DNA of 27,511 bases from JBBRDU01 sp038203615. Its GTDB lineage: Bacteria; Verrucomicrobiota; Verrucomicrobiia; Chthoniobacterales; UBA10450. The stretch spans positions 1-27,511 of the forward strand of contig JBBRDU010000035.1 of the NCBI GenBank assembly GCA_038203615.1, in the 5' to 3' direction. Position numbers and translations under genes: made by a program. Under the pieces are notes generated by a model that saw only the letters and a program-made list of their open reading frames with translations, was not told the DNA's origin and ran no database searches. Every line of letters starts with the position of its first letter. Position 1 is the first letter of the stretch. Positions 19,085 through 26,787 of this stretch are shown piece after piece.

Positions 19085-20017
19085 ATGAAAACCCTCGATC
19101 GTCCGCTCAAATTGCAACAAATGACCCGGGCGGAATGGCGCGTTCCGACGATCGACCAGGTGATGGTGGAGGAACGCGCGAGCGCCTTCGCCAAGCGCAG
19201 CATCAAGACCTCGGCCAAGCTGGCCGGCCTCAAATTGGCCATCTCCATGATGGACCTGACCACCCTGGAGGGAAAAGACACTCCCGGAAAGGTCGCGTTT
19301 CTTTGCCGCAAAGCCATGCAACCGATCGATCCCCGCTATCAGGTGCCACCGTGCGCGGCCGTCTGCGTCTACCCAAATCTGGTGCGCGTGGCCAAGAAAT
19401 TCCTGGGAACATCCGGCGTCAAAGTGGCCTCGGTCGCAACCGCTTTTCCCACCGGCCTGATGCCGTTGAAACTCAAACTCGAGGAAGTGCGGATGGCGGC
19501 ACGGGATGGCGCGGACGAAATCGACATGGTAATCAATCGCGGCGTTTTTCTGGCCGGCGATCATGGGCGCATCTTCGACGAAATTGCCGCGACCAAAGAG
19601 GCGTGCGGCGCGGCTCACCTGAAAGTCATTCTCGAAACAGGGGAGCTGCAAACCTACGACAACGTGCGCATTGCCAGCGAAATCGCCATGCGCGCGGGAG
19701 CCGATTTCATCAAGACGTCGACCGGGAAAGTTTCCCCGGCCGCCACCATGCCGGTAACGCTCGTCATGCTGGAAGCCATCCGCGATTATTTTTACGAGAC
19801 CGGTCTGCGCATCGGGATGAAACCGGCCGGCGGCATTCGCACGGCCAAACAGGCGCTCGCGTATCTCGTCATGGTGAAGGAAACGCTGGGCGACGATTGG
19901 CTAACGAATGAGCTTTTCCGCTTCGGCGCGAGCACCCTGGTGAACGACGTGCTCATGCAGATCGCAAAGGCGGTCGATGGCAACTATCAGGGCCCCGATT
20001 ATTTTTCTCTCCCGTAA
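19085..20017 (+). CDS. deoC: Deoxyribose-phosphate aldolase, long eukaryote-like form
   Basis: 310 residues from ATG 19085 (MKTLDRPLKLQQM). It cleaves 2-deoxyribose-5-phosphate to glyceraldehyde-3-phosphate and acetaldehyde in nucleoside catabolism. Class I aldolase residues: D147 in GADEIDMVINR, the Schiff-base lysine K210 in ADFIKTSTGK, and K246 in GMKPAGGIRT. It has about 45 more N-terminal residues than E. coli DeoC, and the wording MDLTTLEGKDTPGKV, AAVCVYPNLV, ELFRFGASTLVND follows animal DERA more closely than the short bacterial enzyme. The 12-codon extension upstream to GTG 19049 overlaps the leader hairpin and was not used. Confidence 0.95.
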   Translation: MKTLDRPLKLQQMTRAEWRVPTIDQVMVEERASAFAKRSIKTSAKLAGLKLAISMMDLTTLEGKDTPGKVAFLCRKAMQPIDPRYQVPPCAAVCVYPNLVRVAKKFLGTSGVKVASVATAFPTGLMPLKLKLEEVRMAARDGADEIDMVINRGVFLAGDHGRIFDEIAATKEACGAAHLKVILETGELQTYDNVRIASEIAMRAGADFIKTSTGKVSPAATMPVTLVMLEAIRDYFYETGLRIGMKPAGGIRTAKQALAYLVMVKETLGDDWLTNELFRFGASTLVNDVLMQIAKAVDGNYQGPDYFSLP

Positions 20018-20020
20018 GGT

Positions 20021-20818
20021 TTGCCGCCCCCGAGGAGGGCGCCCTCCGCCCCTCCGGCGACCTGTCCCAGACCCGGCCCCATCGGGCCAAGAAGTGAGCA
20101 AGAGCCACTTCCGCGAGTTCAGATTGCCATCGCCAACAACAAGGTCGGCAATCCCGGGGCGGGCGCGACGCTCACCCTCATGAGCGGCAGAAACTTTGCC
20201 GGAAATGGCAACGCCACCATTACCAAGTCATCCGCAATCGACTCAACGGCCGACGGCAGCTACACCTTGGTTGGCAATGCAGCCTGCACGCCGCCGCTGG
20301 TGCCAGTCACGGTGGTCTCGGCCAAAACACACGGCACCGCTGGCGTCTTCAACCTCGATCTTCCCGTCACCGGTAACCCCGGCATCGAATGCCGGACCGG
20401 GGGCCCGAATGGCAATCACACCCTCGTGTTCAATTTTGCCAATCCGCTGAATAGCGTAGCAGGCGCCAGTGTCACTGGAACCGAAAGCGTTAGCAGCAGC
20501 GCCATTGGGACCGATCGGCACCAGTACATCGTCAATCTCACCGGCGTGGCCAATGCCCAGAAGATCACCGTTACCTTGTCGGGCGGGAGCGGCACCGCCG
20601 GCAACAGCGCGGCGACCCTTCCCGTTGTCATGGGAGTCCTCTTGGGCGACACCACGGCCAATGGCGCGGTCAATTCGAGCGACGTTTCCCAAACGCAGGC
20701 CCAGTCGGGACAGACCGTTTCGACCGACAACTTCCGCGAAGACGTGACCGCGAATGGAGCCATCAACAGCTCCGATATCGGAACGGTCCAGGCGAATTCC
20801 GGCACTGCCTTGCCCTGA
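20021..20818 (+). pseudogene. C-terminal fragment of a secreted protein with dockerin-like repeats
   Basis: An open frame of 265 codons beginning three bases after the deoC stop, with only TTG 20021 or ATG 20180 as starts and no signal peptide. The first 35 residues are arginine/proline-rich and look non-coding; from about residue 40 the protein looks like a beta-sandwich exoprotein (VTVVSAKTHGTAGVFNLDLP, NPGIECRTGGPNGNHTLVFNF). It ends in two dockerin-like calcium-loop repeats: GDTTANGAVNSSDV and EDVTANGAINSSDI. In verrucomicrobial genomes, from memory, this module ends very long secreted proteins, so the N-terminal bulk is missing here. No lesion interrupts the remaining frame; a short functional protein is possible but it would not be exported. 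Confidence 0.65.
20034..20047. repeat. 14-bp perfect palindrome after deoC
   Basis: GGAGGGC followed directly by GCCCTCC, 17 bases after the deoC stop. It could be part of a deoC terminator (a second CCCCTCC follows) or mark the joint where the truncated downstream gene begins. Confidence 0.35.
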
Positions 20819-20843
20819 CCTTGCCGTAAAGAGGCGAATATTC

Positions 20844-20880
20844 ATCGCGCTGGTTCGACAGAACCAGCGCGATTTGCTTA
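20844..20880 (+). terminator. Strong hairpin terminator
   Basis: ATCGCGCTGGTT (20844-20855) and AACCAGCGCGAT (20862-20873) form a perfect 12-bp stem with a 6-base loop, followed by the moderately T-rich TTGCTTAAT. It separates the dockerin fragment from the dsbA-VKOR operon. Confidence 0.65.
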
Positions 20881-20913
20881 ATCTGGAAATGCGATGATCA
20901 ATCCAGCAGAAAC

Positions 20914-21579
20914 ATGAAACGATACCTGCCCTTTCTCATTGTTACCGTCGTCGCTGTCATGACGGTCGCGGGCGCGACCGTGCTTTATCGCGCCAAACGC
21001 CCGACCCTGTCCGTAGTCGCCAAGGATCGTTCGCCCGAAAATCCCGATGCTATGCACACTTTGGGACCGGCCGATGCCGCCGTAACCATCGACGAATTCG
21101 GGGACTTCCAATGTCCTCCCTGCGGAATGCTGTCCGAACCGCTCAATCAACTGGCCCACGATTTTCCGAAGCTCCGCATCATCTTTCGAAATTTCCCGCT
21201 CGTCATGCACCAGCATGCCAATGAAGCCGCCCTGGCCGCCGAAGCAGCCGGCTTGCAGGGCCACTTTTGGCAAATGCACGATCTGCTCTATCGCGAGCAG
21301 GTCATCTGGAGCAAAGCCACCGATGCGCGCGGCTTATTTTACGCCTATGCCTCCATGATTAAGTGTAACGTCAACCGTTTCAAAAAGGACATGGCCAGCG
21401 AGCAAGTCGGCGCACGCATCCGGACCGACCAAAAGGAGGGAAGTAAACTCGGGGTCATTAATACGCCCACAATTTTTATTAATAACGCGGCCGTTCCGCC
21501 TGCCTCCCTCAACCCGAAAGACTTGCGGGCAGCCGTCGAAGAGGCCATGAAGGGGAGCAAGCCGACCGGGAAGAAGTAA
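20914..21579 (+). CDS. DsbA-family periplasmic thiol-disulfide oxidoreductase
   Basis: 221 residues. An N-terminal membrane anchor or uncleaved signal (about 4-24) precedes a thioredoxin-like domain with an inserted helical region (Thioredoxin_4/DsbA type). The active site is C67-P-P-C70 in EFGDFQCPPCG; the cis-proline follows threonine at 184-185 (NTPTIFIN). Such proteins pass disulfides to exported proteins and are re-oxidised by a membrane partner. That partner is encoded two bases downstream (VKOR), the clearest evidence for an oxidising role. A third cysteine, C151, lies in the helical insert. It follows a strong terminator, so the operon begins here. Confidence 0.93.
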   Translation: MKRYLPFLIVTVVAVMTVAGATVLYRAKRPTLSVVAKDRSPENPDAMHTLGPADAAVTIDEFGDFQCPPCGMLSEPLNQLAHDFPKLRIIFRNFPLVMHQHANEAALAAEAAGLQGHFWQMHDLLYREQVIWSKATDARGLFYAYASMIKCNVNRFKKDMASEQVGARIRTDQKEGSKLGVINTPTIFINNAAVPPASLNPKDLRAAVEEAMKGSKPTGKK

Positions 21580-21581
21580 CC

Positions 21582-22043
21582 ATGGAACGAACCCAAACAG
21601 GAATGAGCACTCCGTCTCGCGCGACGCTCATCATTTATATTTTGACCGCGTGCATCGCTTTGGTCGGTGTGGCCGATGCTACCTATTTGGCGGTCCTGGC
21701 CTTCACTGGCGAAACCGCTGTGTGCGGCGGATCCGAAGGCTGTTTCCAGGTCCTGGGCAGCGCCTACGCCAAGATTGGCAGGATCCCCGTGGCCGCCTTC
21801 GGAGTGACCGCTTACTTTACGGTTTTCGCTTCCGCCACCTTCGCTGCTTTCGGTTACCGCACCGCTCGCAAAATCCTGGCGATCACAATTTCGCTCATGT
21901 TCCTTTATACCCTATGGCTTTTGAGCGTGCAGGCCTTTCTGCTCCACGCATTTTGTCGCTACTGTCTCGTCTCCGCCGCCATGGTTTTCCTCCTCACTGG
22001 CCTTCTCGTCGCCACGCCCCCTGCCCCTCGAAGTTCCTCCTAA
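21582..22043 (+). CDS. Vitamin K epoxide reductase (VKOR) family protein
   Basis: 153 residues with four or five hydrophobic segments. The two functional cysteine pairs are present: the loop pair C48 and C54 (AVCGGSEGCFQV) and the quinone-proximal C125-R-Y-C128 (HAFCRYCLVSA), plus the conserved serine near GSAYAKIGRIPVAAFG. Bacterial VKOR takes electrons from a DsbA-like protein and delivers them to quinone, replacing DsbB. The ATG is two bases after the dsbA stop, so the pair is co-translated. A second ATG at codon 8 (MSTPSRAT) is an alternative start. Its presence instead of DsbB is common in lineages outside Proteobacteria. Confidence 0.93.
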   Translation: MERTQTGMSTPSRATLIIYILTACIALVGVADATYLAVLAFTGETAVCGGSEGCFQVLGSAYAKIGRIPVAAFGVTAYFTVFASATFAAFGYRTARKILAITISLMFLYTLWLLSVQAFLLHAFCRYCLVSAAMVFLLTGLLVATPPAPRSSS

Positions 22044-22053
22044 CTCTCACTTT

Positions 22054-22710
22054 ATGAATATCGCGTCTGCGCAAACGGTCGGCTTCGTCGCCTTTCTTGG
22101 CCTTTTTTTTCCTGACTTCCCTACTCGGGGCTCGGTGCAGGAAAAGCGAATCGCAATCGGCACAGAAACCGAACCAGGGACAGCACAGCGCGATGTCTGC
22201 GGCCTCATCCAAGGCGATGAGATGGCAGCCATCATTGAATAGGCCGTGAAAGAAACAAAAAGCAGCGCCCGTTCTGACGGTGGCATGCGCGTCTCGCAAT
22301 GTTACTACGCCGCCGCTGAATCCAGCCGTTCCGTCAGCCTGGCCGTGACCGATCGAGACCCCTCTTCCAACGCGAAGCGCGGAGCGAACGACTACTGGGA
22401 GGAGCTGTTCGGTCGCTACGACAAAGAGGAATCAGAAAAGGAAGCCGAGGCGGATAAGGCCAAGAAGGAAAGTCTGCGCGAACAGAAGCGTGGGACTGGT
22501 GAAGAAGAGGAGGGGAGAACGCCGCCCAAAAAAATCACCGGTGCAGGGGACGAAGCGTTCTGGTCGGGCAACCGCGTAAGGGGTGCGCTCTACGTGCTCG
22601 ACAAAAAGAAAAATACCTTCGTACGTGTCAGTGTGGGCGGAGGGGACACCGAAGAAAAGAAGATCGAGAAGTCCAAGGCGCTCGCCCAAAAAGCCTTGAG
22701 CCGACTCTAA
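22054..22710 (+). pseudogene. Exported two-cysteine protein gene with in-frame TAG and probable frameshift
   Basis: From ATG 22054 the frame runs to TAG 22240-22242 and stays open in the same frame to TAA 22710. The two parts form one domain: DVCGLIQGDEMAAIIE before the stop and AVKETKSS...RVSQCYYAAAES after it, followed by NDYWEELFGRYDKEE and a highly charged Lys/Glu-rich region. The pattern DxCxLxxxEx...VKETKxS...xxxQCxY resembles DUF3558-like lipoproteins with a conserved cysteine pair. Near the start, eight T bases (22105-22112) break the hydrophobic signal: dropping one T gives FFLTSLLGARC, whereas the frame as read gives FFPDFPTRG. At least two lesions make a pseudogene likely. The gene begins 10 bases after VKOR. 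Confidence 0.65.
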
Positions 22711-22754
22711 GGCAGCCAGAACGTCCGGTCCGCTCCGAGGCGAGCGTCGATCGA

Positions 22755-22793
22755 ACTTTTTCTGAAAAGTAATTGGGCACCCGCAACCGCGGG
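22755..22793 (+). other. Structured leader before the relic gene
   Basis: Two small hairpins in a row: ACTTTT-tctg-AAAAGT (22755-22770) and CCCGC-aacc-GCGGG (22780-22793). The first could end transcription of the preceding gene; I could not match the pair to a known riboswitch class. Confidence 0.3.
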
Positions 22794-22870
22794 AGGCTTC
22801 CGGTCCGATTCAACAAGGAACGGCACCGGGCTCATCCGGCATCGAGTCGCACCTCATCACCCCAAAACAC

Positions 22871-23453
22871 ATGAAAAAAAGCTCTTCTTCCAACCTCGCG
22901 CGCGACACCATTTGCACCCTGTTCTTGATGAGCGGCCTCATGCTCTTGTCGGCCGCATCGCTTTTCGGGCGCACCGGCGACGGCCGCCACAAGCGTCCGG
23001 TCGCTCCGATCCAGACTGTCACCCCGGCTGCTCCCTTTTCGGGATCCGTTGGGCCTGCGCCCGGTGGTCCCTCCGCGGCCTGGCAGGGGATGGCGACCGC
23101 CCCGGGTGGCGGCGTCAACACAGAGGCGGCGTGCGTTGATGGCGTGAACTGTGAACTCTATACCCTAACGGTGCTCGGCGTGAAAGCAGATTGGACGGGC
23201 CAGAAAGTGCAAGTGCAGCGGAACTGGGCCAGCAATCTGAACGAATACGACCTTTACATTCATCAGGGCCCCACCACCACTAGTCCGTTGGTTACGTCCG
23301 TCATGGCCGGTCCCGGATTCCTACACCGACGATGATGGGGTGACTTGGGTGCCGACCGCGGGATTCGGCCTTGGATCGGGCATCGACCACCGACCAGTCA
23401 GTCGGATGGCTGGTCGTAGCCGACCACGACACGGCCCCTTCGCCCCGGCCTAA
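22871..23453 (+). pseudogene. Decayed secreted sialidase/BNR-like protein, N-terminal remnant
   Basis: From ATG 22871 a signal peptide-like start (MKKSSSSNLARDTICTLFLMSGLMLLSAASLFG) leads into a beta-domain, CELYTLTVLGVKADWTGQKVQVQRNWASNLNEYDLYIHQG, and stops at TGA 23333-23335. Just after AGPGF another frame picks up YTDDDGVTWVPTAGFGLGSGIDH, which resembles the sialidase/BNR-repeat signature (SxDxGxTW... then VDHQ), until TAA 23451-23453; a third frame then offers WLVVADHDTAPSPRPNGS. The family normally runs for several hundred residues, so this is a relic with frameshifts and large deletions. Nothing intact lies between it and the convergent gene at 23480. Confidence 0.55.
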
Positions 23454-23479
23454 CGGGTCCGTATTACCTTCACCCTTTA

Positions 23480-24190
23480 TTATTTAGCGAATGGCGTGCT
23501 TGTGTTCGCCACGGGAGCCAGCTCCTGGCCGTGCCAGACATGAAAGGTGTAGGTAAAAACGATGTAACCGAGGACGTGATGCGGGGAGTCGTTGGTCACA
23601 TAGATGGCCGGATTGAATTGAAAATCGCGCGTCAGATTGCAGGTGAAACCGATGGTCGATGAGTTGCCGGTGCCGCTCTGGAAATCAACCTGGGCGCGCC
23701 ACGTCTTGTTGAAGTCATAGGCGTAGCCCAGGATGGCCTCATTGCGGTAGCCGACATGCGTTGCGCCCACGATGAACTTATGATGCTGGGTGTAATAGCC
23801 CGCTTCGATAAATGGCTGCGGATCGACTCCCAAGTGCGGCGACCAGTTCACGAATCCCGCGGACAGAAGGTACGGCTCCTTCTGAATCAGGCCCACTTCC
23901 GTGCCAAAAATCCAGTCGTCCGGCTGGAAGCCATGGAAAACGGCGACCTCCGCCCACTTCGTTAGGCCAAGTTCTGCCTGCAGCTCGTAGGGATTGGCAA
24001 TATGCGCGCTTTGCGCTTGAAAGCTAAGTGAGAAATCACCCGGATTTTCCAGATCCGGAGTCACAATCTGGCTGAGACCCTTGGTCGTCGCGAAACAATC
24101 ACGCAGCGGTGCGCAGGTCGCCGCCGCCAAGAACAGGCCGTAGCACGCAAGCCGTCCTGTTTCCCGACGCCGTTGTGATCGCGCAGCCAA
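23480..24190 (-). CDS. Outer-membrane beta-barrel-like hypothetical protein
   Basis: About 236 residues from TTG 24188-24190; no ATG lies in frame, and a TTG at 24235 would overlap the upstream protease gene. A basic N-terminus and short hydrophobic segment (RLACYGLFLAAATCAPLRDCFA) look like a signal peptide. The rest alternates hydrophobic and polar residues in short strands (FSLSFQAQSAHI, WAEVAVFHGFQPDDWIFGTEVGL, FIEAGYYTQHHKFIVGATHV, GYIVFTYTFHVWHG), as in small outer-membrane barrels. Family unknown. It starts 11 bases after the protease stop and may be co-transcribed with it. Confidence 0.65.
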   Translation of the reverse strand: MAARSQRRRETGRLACYGLFLAAATCAPLRDCFATTKGLSQIVTPDLENPGDFSLSFQAQSAHIANPYELQAELGLTKWAEVAVFHGFQPDDWIFGTEVGLIQKEPYLLSAGFVNWSPHLGVDPQPFIEAGYYTQHHKFIVGATHVGYRNEAILGYAYDFNKTWRAQVDFQSGTGNSSTIGFTCNLTRDFQFNPAIYVTNDSPHHVLGYIVFTYTFHVWHGQELAPVANTSTPFAK

Positions 24191-24200
24191 ATGCGCCCGA

Positions 24201-26648
24201 TTACGGAACCGCTGCCGCGGCTTGCACCGCGTCAATCAGCCCAAACCCATCCAGGATACTGTAGCCCACTCCGAAGGTATTCATGAACGTCCCTTGCAGC
24301 CCCCCCTTCGTGGTCGCTCCGAGGATTTGTGCGTTCTGCATCAGGTCAGCGCCATTTCCCCCGCCGTCGCCGATGAAATCGCGATCAATTCCAAACGAAA
24401 CCGATGTTCCGGTGGTGAACGTACCCTTCTTGAAGAAAAGCGTGATGGACTCAATATTCGGATTCTGCGCCGGGATATTCGTGGTAATACTGCCCGGATA
24501 AATCCCGCTGACATTGCCGAGCGTGAAAGGAAAACCGGTGTCGCTCGTACTATCAAACTTCAGGCCGGCCTGACTCAAATCGATCGTCAATTGAGTGAGC
24601 GTTTCGCCTGTTCGACCGGGCGTAAAAGTGACGGTGAAGAAATTGGAATCTCGCGAGGATGCATTACTGCCGTTCCCGAAACCCGTTACCTGAACCGAAC
24701 CCGCGCTCATCCTGCGCGCGCCGGGTCGCCCGGTGGCCGTGCCGCGAATGAATAGAGGATCGATGTCGTGCGGGCTTAACACACTACTTTGCAGGTCGGT
24801 CCGGACCTGCGCCTCGGTCAGCGTTACACTATCAACCGCAGCCTTGTTCAGAAGCAGTGCCGCTACCCCGGCGGCATGCGGCGCCGCTGCACTCGTTCCA
24901 AAAAAATTGGGGAAACCGTCTCCCTCGTAATCGAATCCGAAGAACGTCGTGTTCCCGCCGTCCGGCGCGGCGATGTCGGGCTTTTGCCGGATTTCCGATG
25001 TTGTCAGCCGATTTCCCATCGAATCAAAGTCGATCGTGGTCGGCCCCTGGGAAGTGAAGTCTTCGATGGACGGGGTATAGGGTGGCGCCACCGGCACCGT
25101 CGGGTTGTCGTCATAAACATAGGCCGCTGTGCCAAAGGCGTGGGCCGAGCAACTATGGCCGAAAGTGGCAGGAGCCGCCGGCTGATAATATTCCGAAGCC
25201 CCGACCCCGCTGCCGAAATCGTCGATCGCCAGGTAGCGAATCTTTCTGGCCGTCGGGGTCGACGGCGAACTGCCCGCCCGCGTGATAACAATCTGGTAAA
25301 ACGCGTCGCTGCCGGAACTGTTCGTCACGGTGATGTCCTCGATCGGTTCCTGGGTGGCGAAATTATCGGCGGTGCCGGAGAACGAGCTGAGGAAGTGGCC
25401 GCTCACATCAAAAATCAGGATGTTGTAGTCGGTCGTCACTCCATTGACCTTGTCGAACGGATCGTTCCATTGAAAATCGAACTCGACGGTGGTTTGCGCC
25501 GTGATGACAAACGATTGAGAAATGTCCGGCGAACCGGGATTGGGATTAAAATTGTGAAATCCGCCCGAGGTGAGTGCCGGCGGGACGGCATTCAGGTCAA
25601 GGTTTTGGCCAGGCGTTCCAGCCCGAGCCGTCGCATCAGAGACGGGATTGAAGGTGGAAGCATAGCCACCGCCCTGCTGATTGCCCGCGGAGGAAAAATA
25701 CATGACTTTTTTGCCCGCCAGCACCGTGCTCGTGGCCACGTCATTAACCGCCTGCGCGATGATTCCATCGGAGAACATCGGCTCCTGCGTGTAAAAGACG
25801 TCGTCCACGATGACGTCGCAGTTCGCACTCGGATCCGTCCGTAATTTTCGAATATTGGAAGCGAAATCGACGTCGCTCACAAAGGCCGTCGCAAAAGCGA
25901 GTTTCGCCGCCGGCGCGATATCGTGGACGATCTGCAACATGGCGCGGCCTTCATCGAAGACCGTCGGATTGCCGGGCGTTTCGTCGGCCGCATCTTCGAT
26001 CACGTAGACCCCGGACGCGGGCAAATCGTCCGAGGCAATATCGTTGGCCGCATGGTCAGTCAGGGGATCGCCATTCAAATCGGTCAGCGCTTTATCGTAG
26101 CTGTCGGATAAAACACCCACGGAAATCCCGGTGCCACTAAATCCCTGCGCATTCACCGCGGGAGTGCGCAATTGCAGGGCCCCTCCGGAAATGGTCAGGC
26201 CCGCGTTCCGAATGGGGTGCCGCCCCAGGGCGATGGAAAGGACGCCCGGAGAGCGCGCGATCTCCGTGATTTTGTTCACGAGCACGAACGCGGAGATCGC
26301 CCCATGGCGATAAAAACTGTCTTCGGATGTGACTTGCGCGCCCGCTGCGACGAGCAGAGCGCGCACTTCCGCGATCGTCATTTTTCCATTCAAATGAATG
26401 CTCAACATGACGCGGCCGGCCTGATCCCGCACGGCTTTGCGCGATATTCCGTTAGGCGCGTTCGTCGCCTGGGCCGCGGCGTGACTGGATGAACTTTCCG
26501 CCAGCAACTCGCGCACACCGTTATCGAGATTGGCGGGAAGATCGGAAGCGGCGCCAAGGCGACCGGCCGAACCCAGCAGGCAGAGAACAGCGATCACCAG
26601 GCTCAGTTTGCGGAGCAGCGAATTCAGGGAAGTGGGGAATGTAGTCAT
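24201..26648 (-). CDS. Secreted S53-like subtilase with Asp-Glu-Ser active site
   Basis: 815 residues from ATG 26646-26648, with a signal peptide ending near LGA (about 33). A prodomain-like region (70-145) precedes the catalytic fold: D182 in ISVGVLSDSYD, E233 in DEGRAMLQIVHDIAP where subtilisins have the catalytic His, N323 in YFSSAGNQ (oxyanion hole), and S586 in FFGTSAAAPHAAGVAALLL. This matches the S53-like subgroup of the subtilase superfamily (as in CDD cd05562). Between about 390 and 470 lies an inserted beta-sandwich (SQSFVITAQTTVEFDFQWNDPFD). After about 650 a second beta-domain follows, ending at GFGLIDAVQAAAAVP. An extracellular or periplasmic endopeptidase is the likely role. The start lacks a Shine-Dalgarno sequence (a pyrimidine-rich run precedes it). 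Confidence 0.88.
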   Translation of the reverse strand: MTTFPTSLNSLLRKLSLVIAVLCLLGSAGRLGAASDLPANLDNGVRELLAESSSSHAAAQATNAPNGISRKAVRDQAGRVMLSIHLNGKMTIAEVRALLVAAGAQVTSEDSFYRHGAISAFVLVNKITEIARSPGVLSIALGRHPIRNAGLTISGGALQLRTPAVNAQGFSGTGISVGVLSDSYDKALTDLNGDPLTDHAANDIASDDLPASGVYVIEDAADETPGNPTVFDEGRAMLQIVHDIAPAAKLAFATAFVSDVDFASNIRKLRTDPSANCDVIVDDVFYTQEPMFSDGIIAQAVNDVATSTVLAGKKVMYFSSAGNQQGGGYASTFNPVSDATARAGTPGQNLDLNAVPPALTSGGFHNFNPNPGSPDISQSFVITAQTTVEFDFQWNDPFDKVNGVTTDYNILIFDVSGHFLSSFSGTADNFATQEPIEDITVTNSSGSDAFYQIVITRAGSSPSTPTARKIRYLAIDDFGSGVGASEYYQPAAPATFGHSCSAHAFGTAAYVYDDNPTVPVAPPYTPSIEDFTSQGPTTIDFDSMGNRLTTSEIRQKPDIAAPDGGNTTFFGFDYEGDGFPNFFGTSAAAPHAAGVAALLLNKAAVDSVTLTEAQVRTDLQSSVLSPHDIDPLFIRGTATGRPGARRMSAGSVQVTGFGNGSNASSRDSNFFTVTFTPGRTGETLTQLTIDLSQAGLKFDSTSDTGFPFTLGNVSGIYPGSITTNIPAQNPNIESITLFFKKGTFTTGTSVSFGIDRDFIGDGGGNGADLMQNAQILGATTKGGLQGTFMNTFGVGYSILDGFGLIDAVQAAAAVP

Positions 26649-26787
26649 AACGAGAAGAGGAGAGCCCTGCGAGGCCATCGCTAGAATATCTGCCGTTTAC
26701 GGAAAAGCGAGAAGCCTTTTTCCATCGGCCGGCACCGCTTTTTTTCGTGCGGCCAGGCCGGACAGCGACTAAACATTCATTTCCGTC

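Noticed and set aside
18337..22710. General reassignment of TAG to an amino acid
   Set aside because: Intact genes such as frr and rplM end at TAG in their expected place, so TAG is a normal stop here.
22755..22870. Possible riboswitch (GC-rich hairpins before a secreted-protein gene)
   Set aside because: I compared it with the cobalamin and c-di-GMP-I consensus from memory and the conserved core bases do not match.
24789..25844. 351-codon plus-strand frame opposite the subtilase
   Set aside because: Arginine-rich, no recognisable domain, and fully antisense to a clear protease gene.
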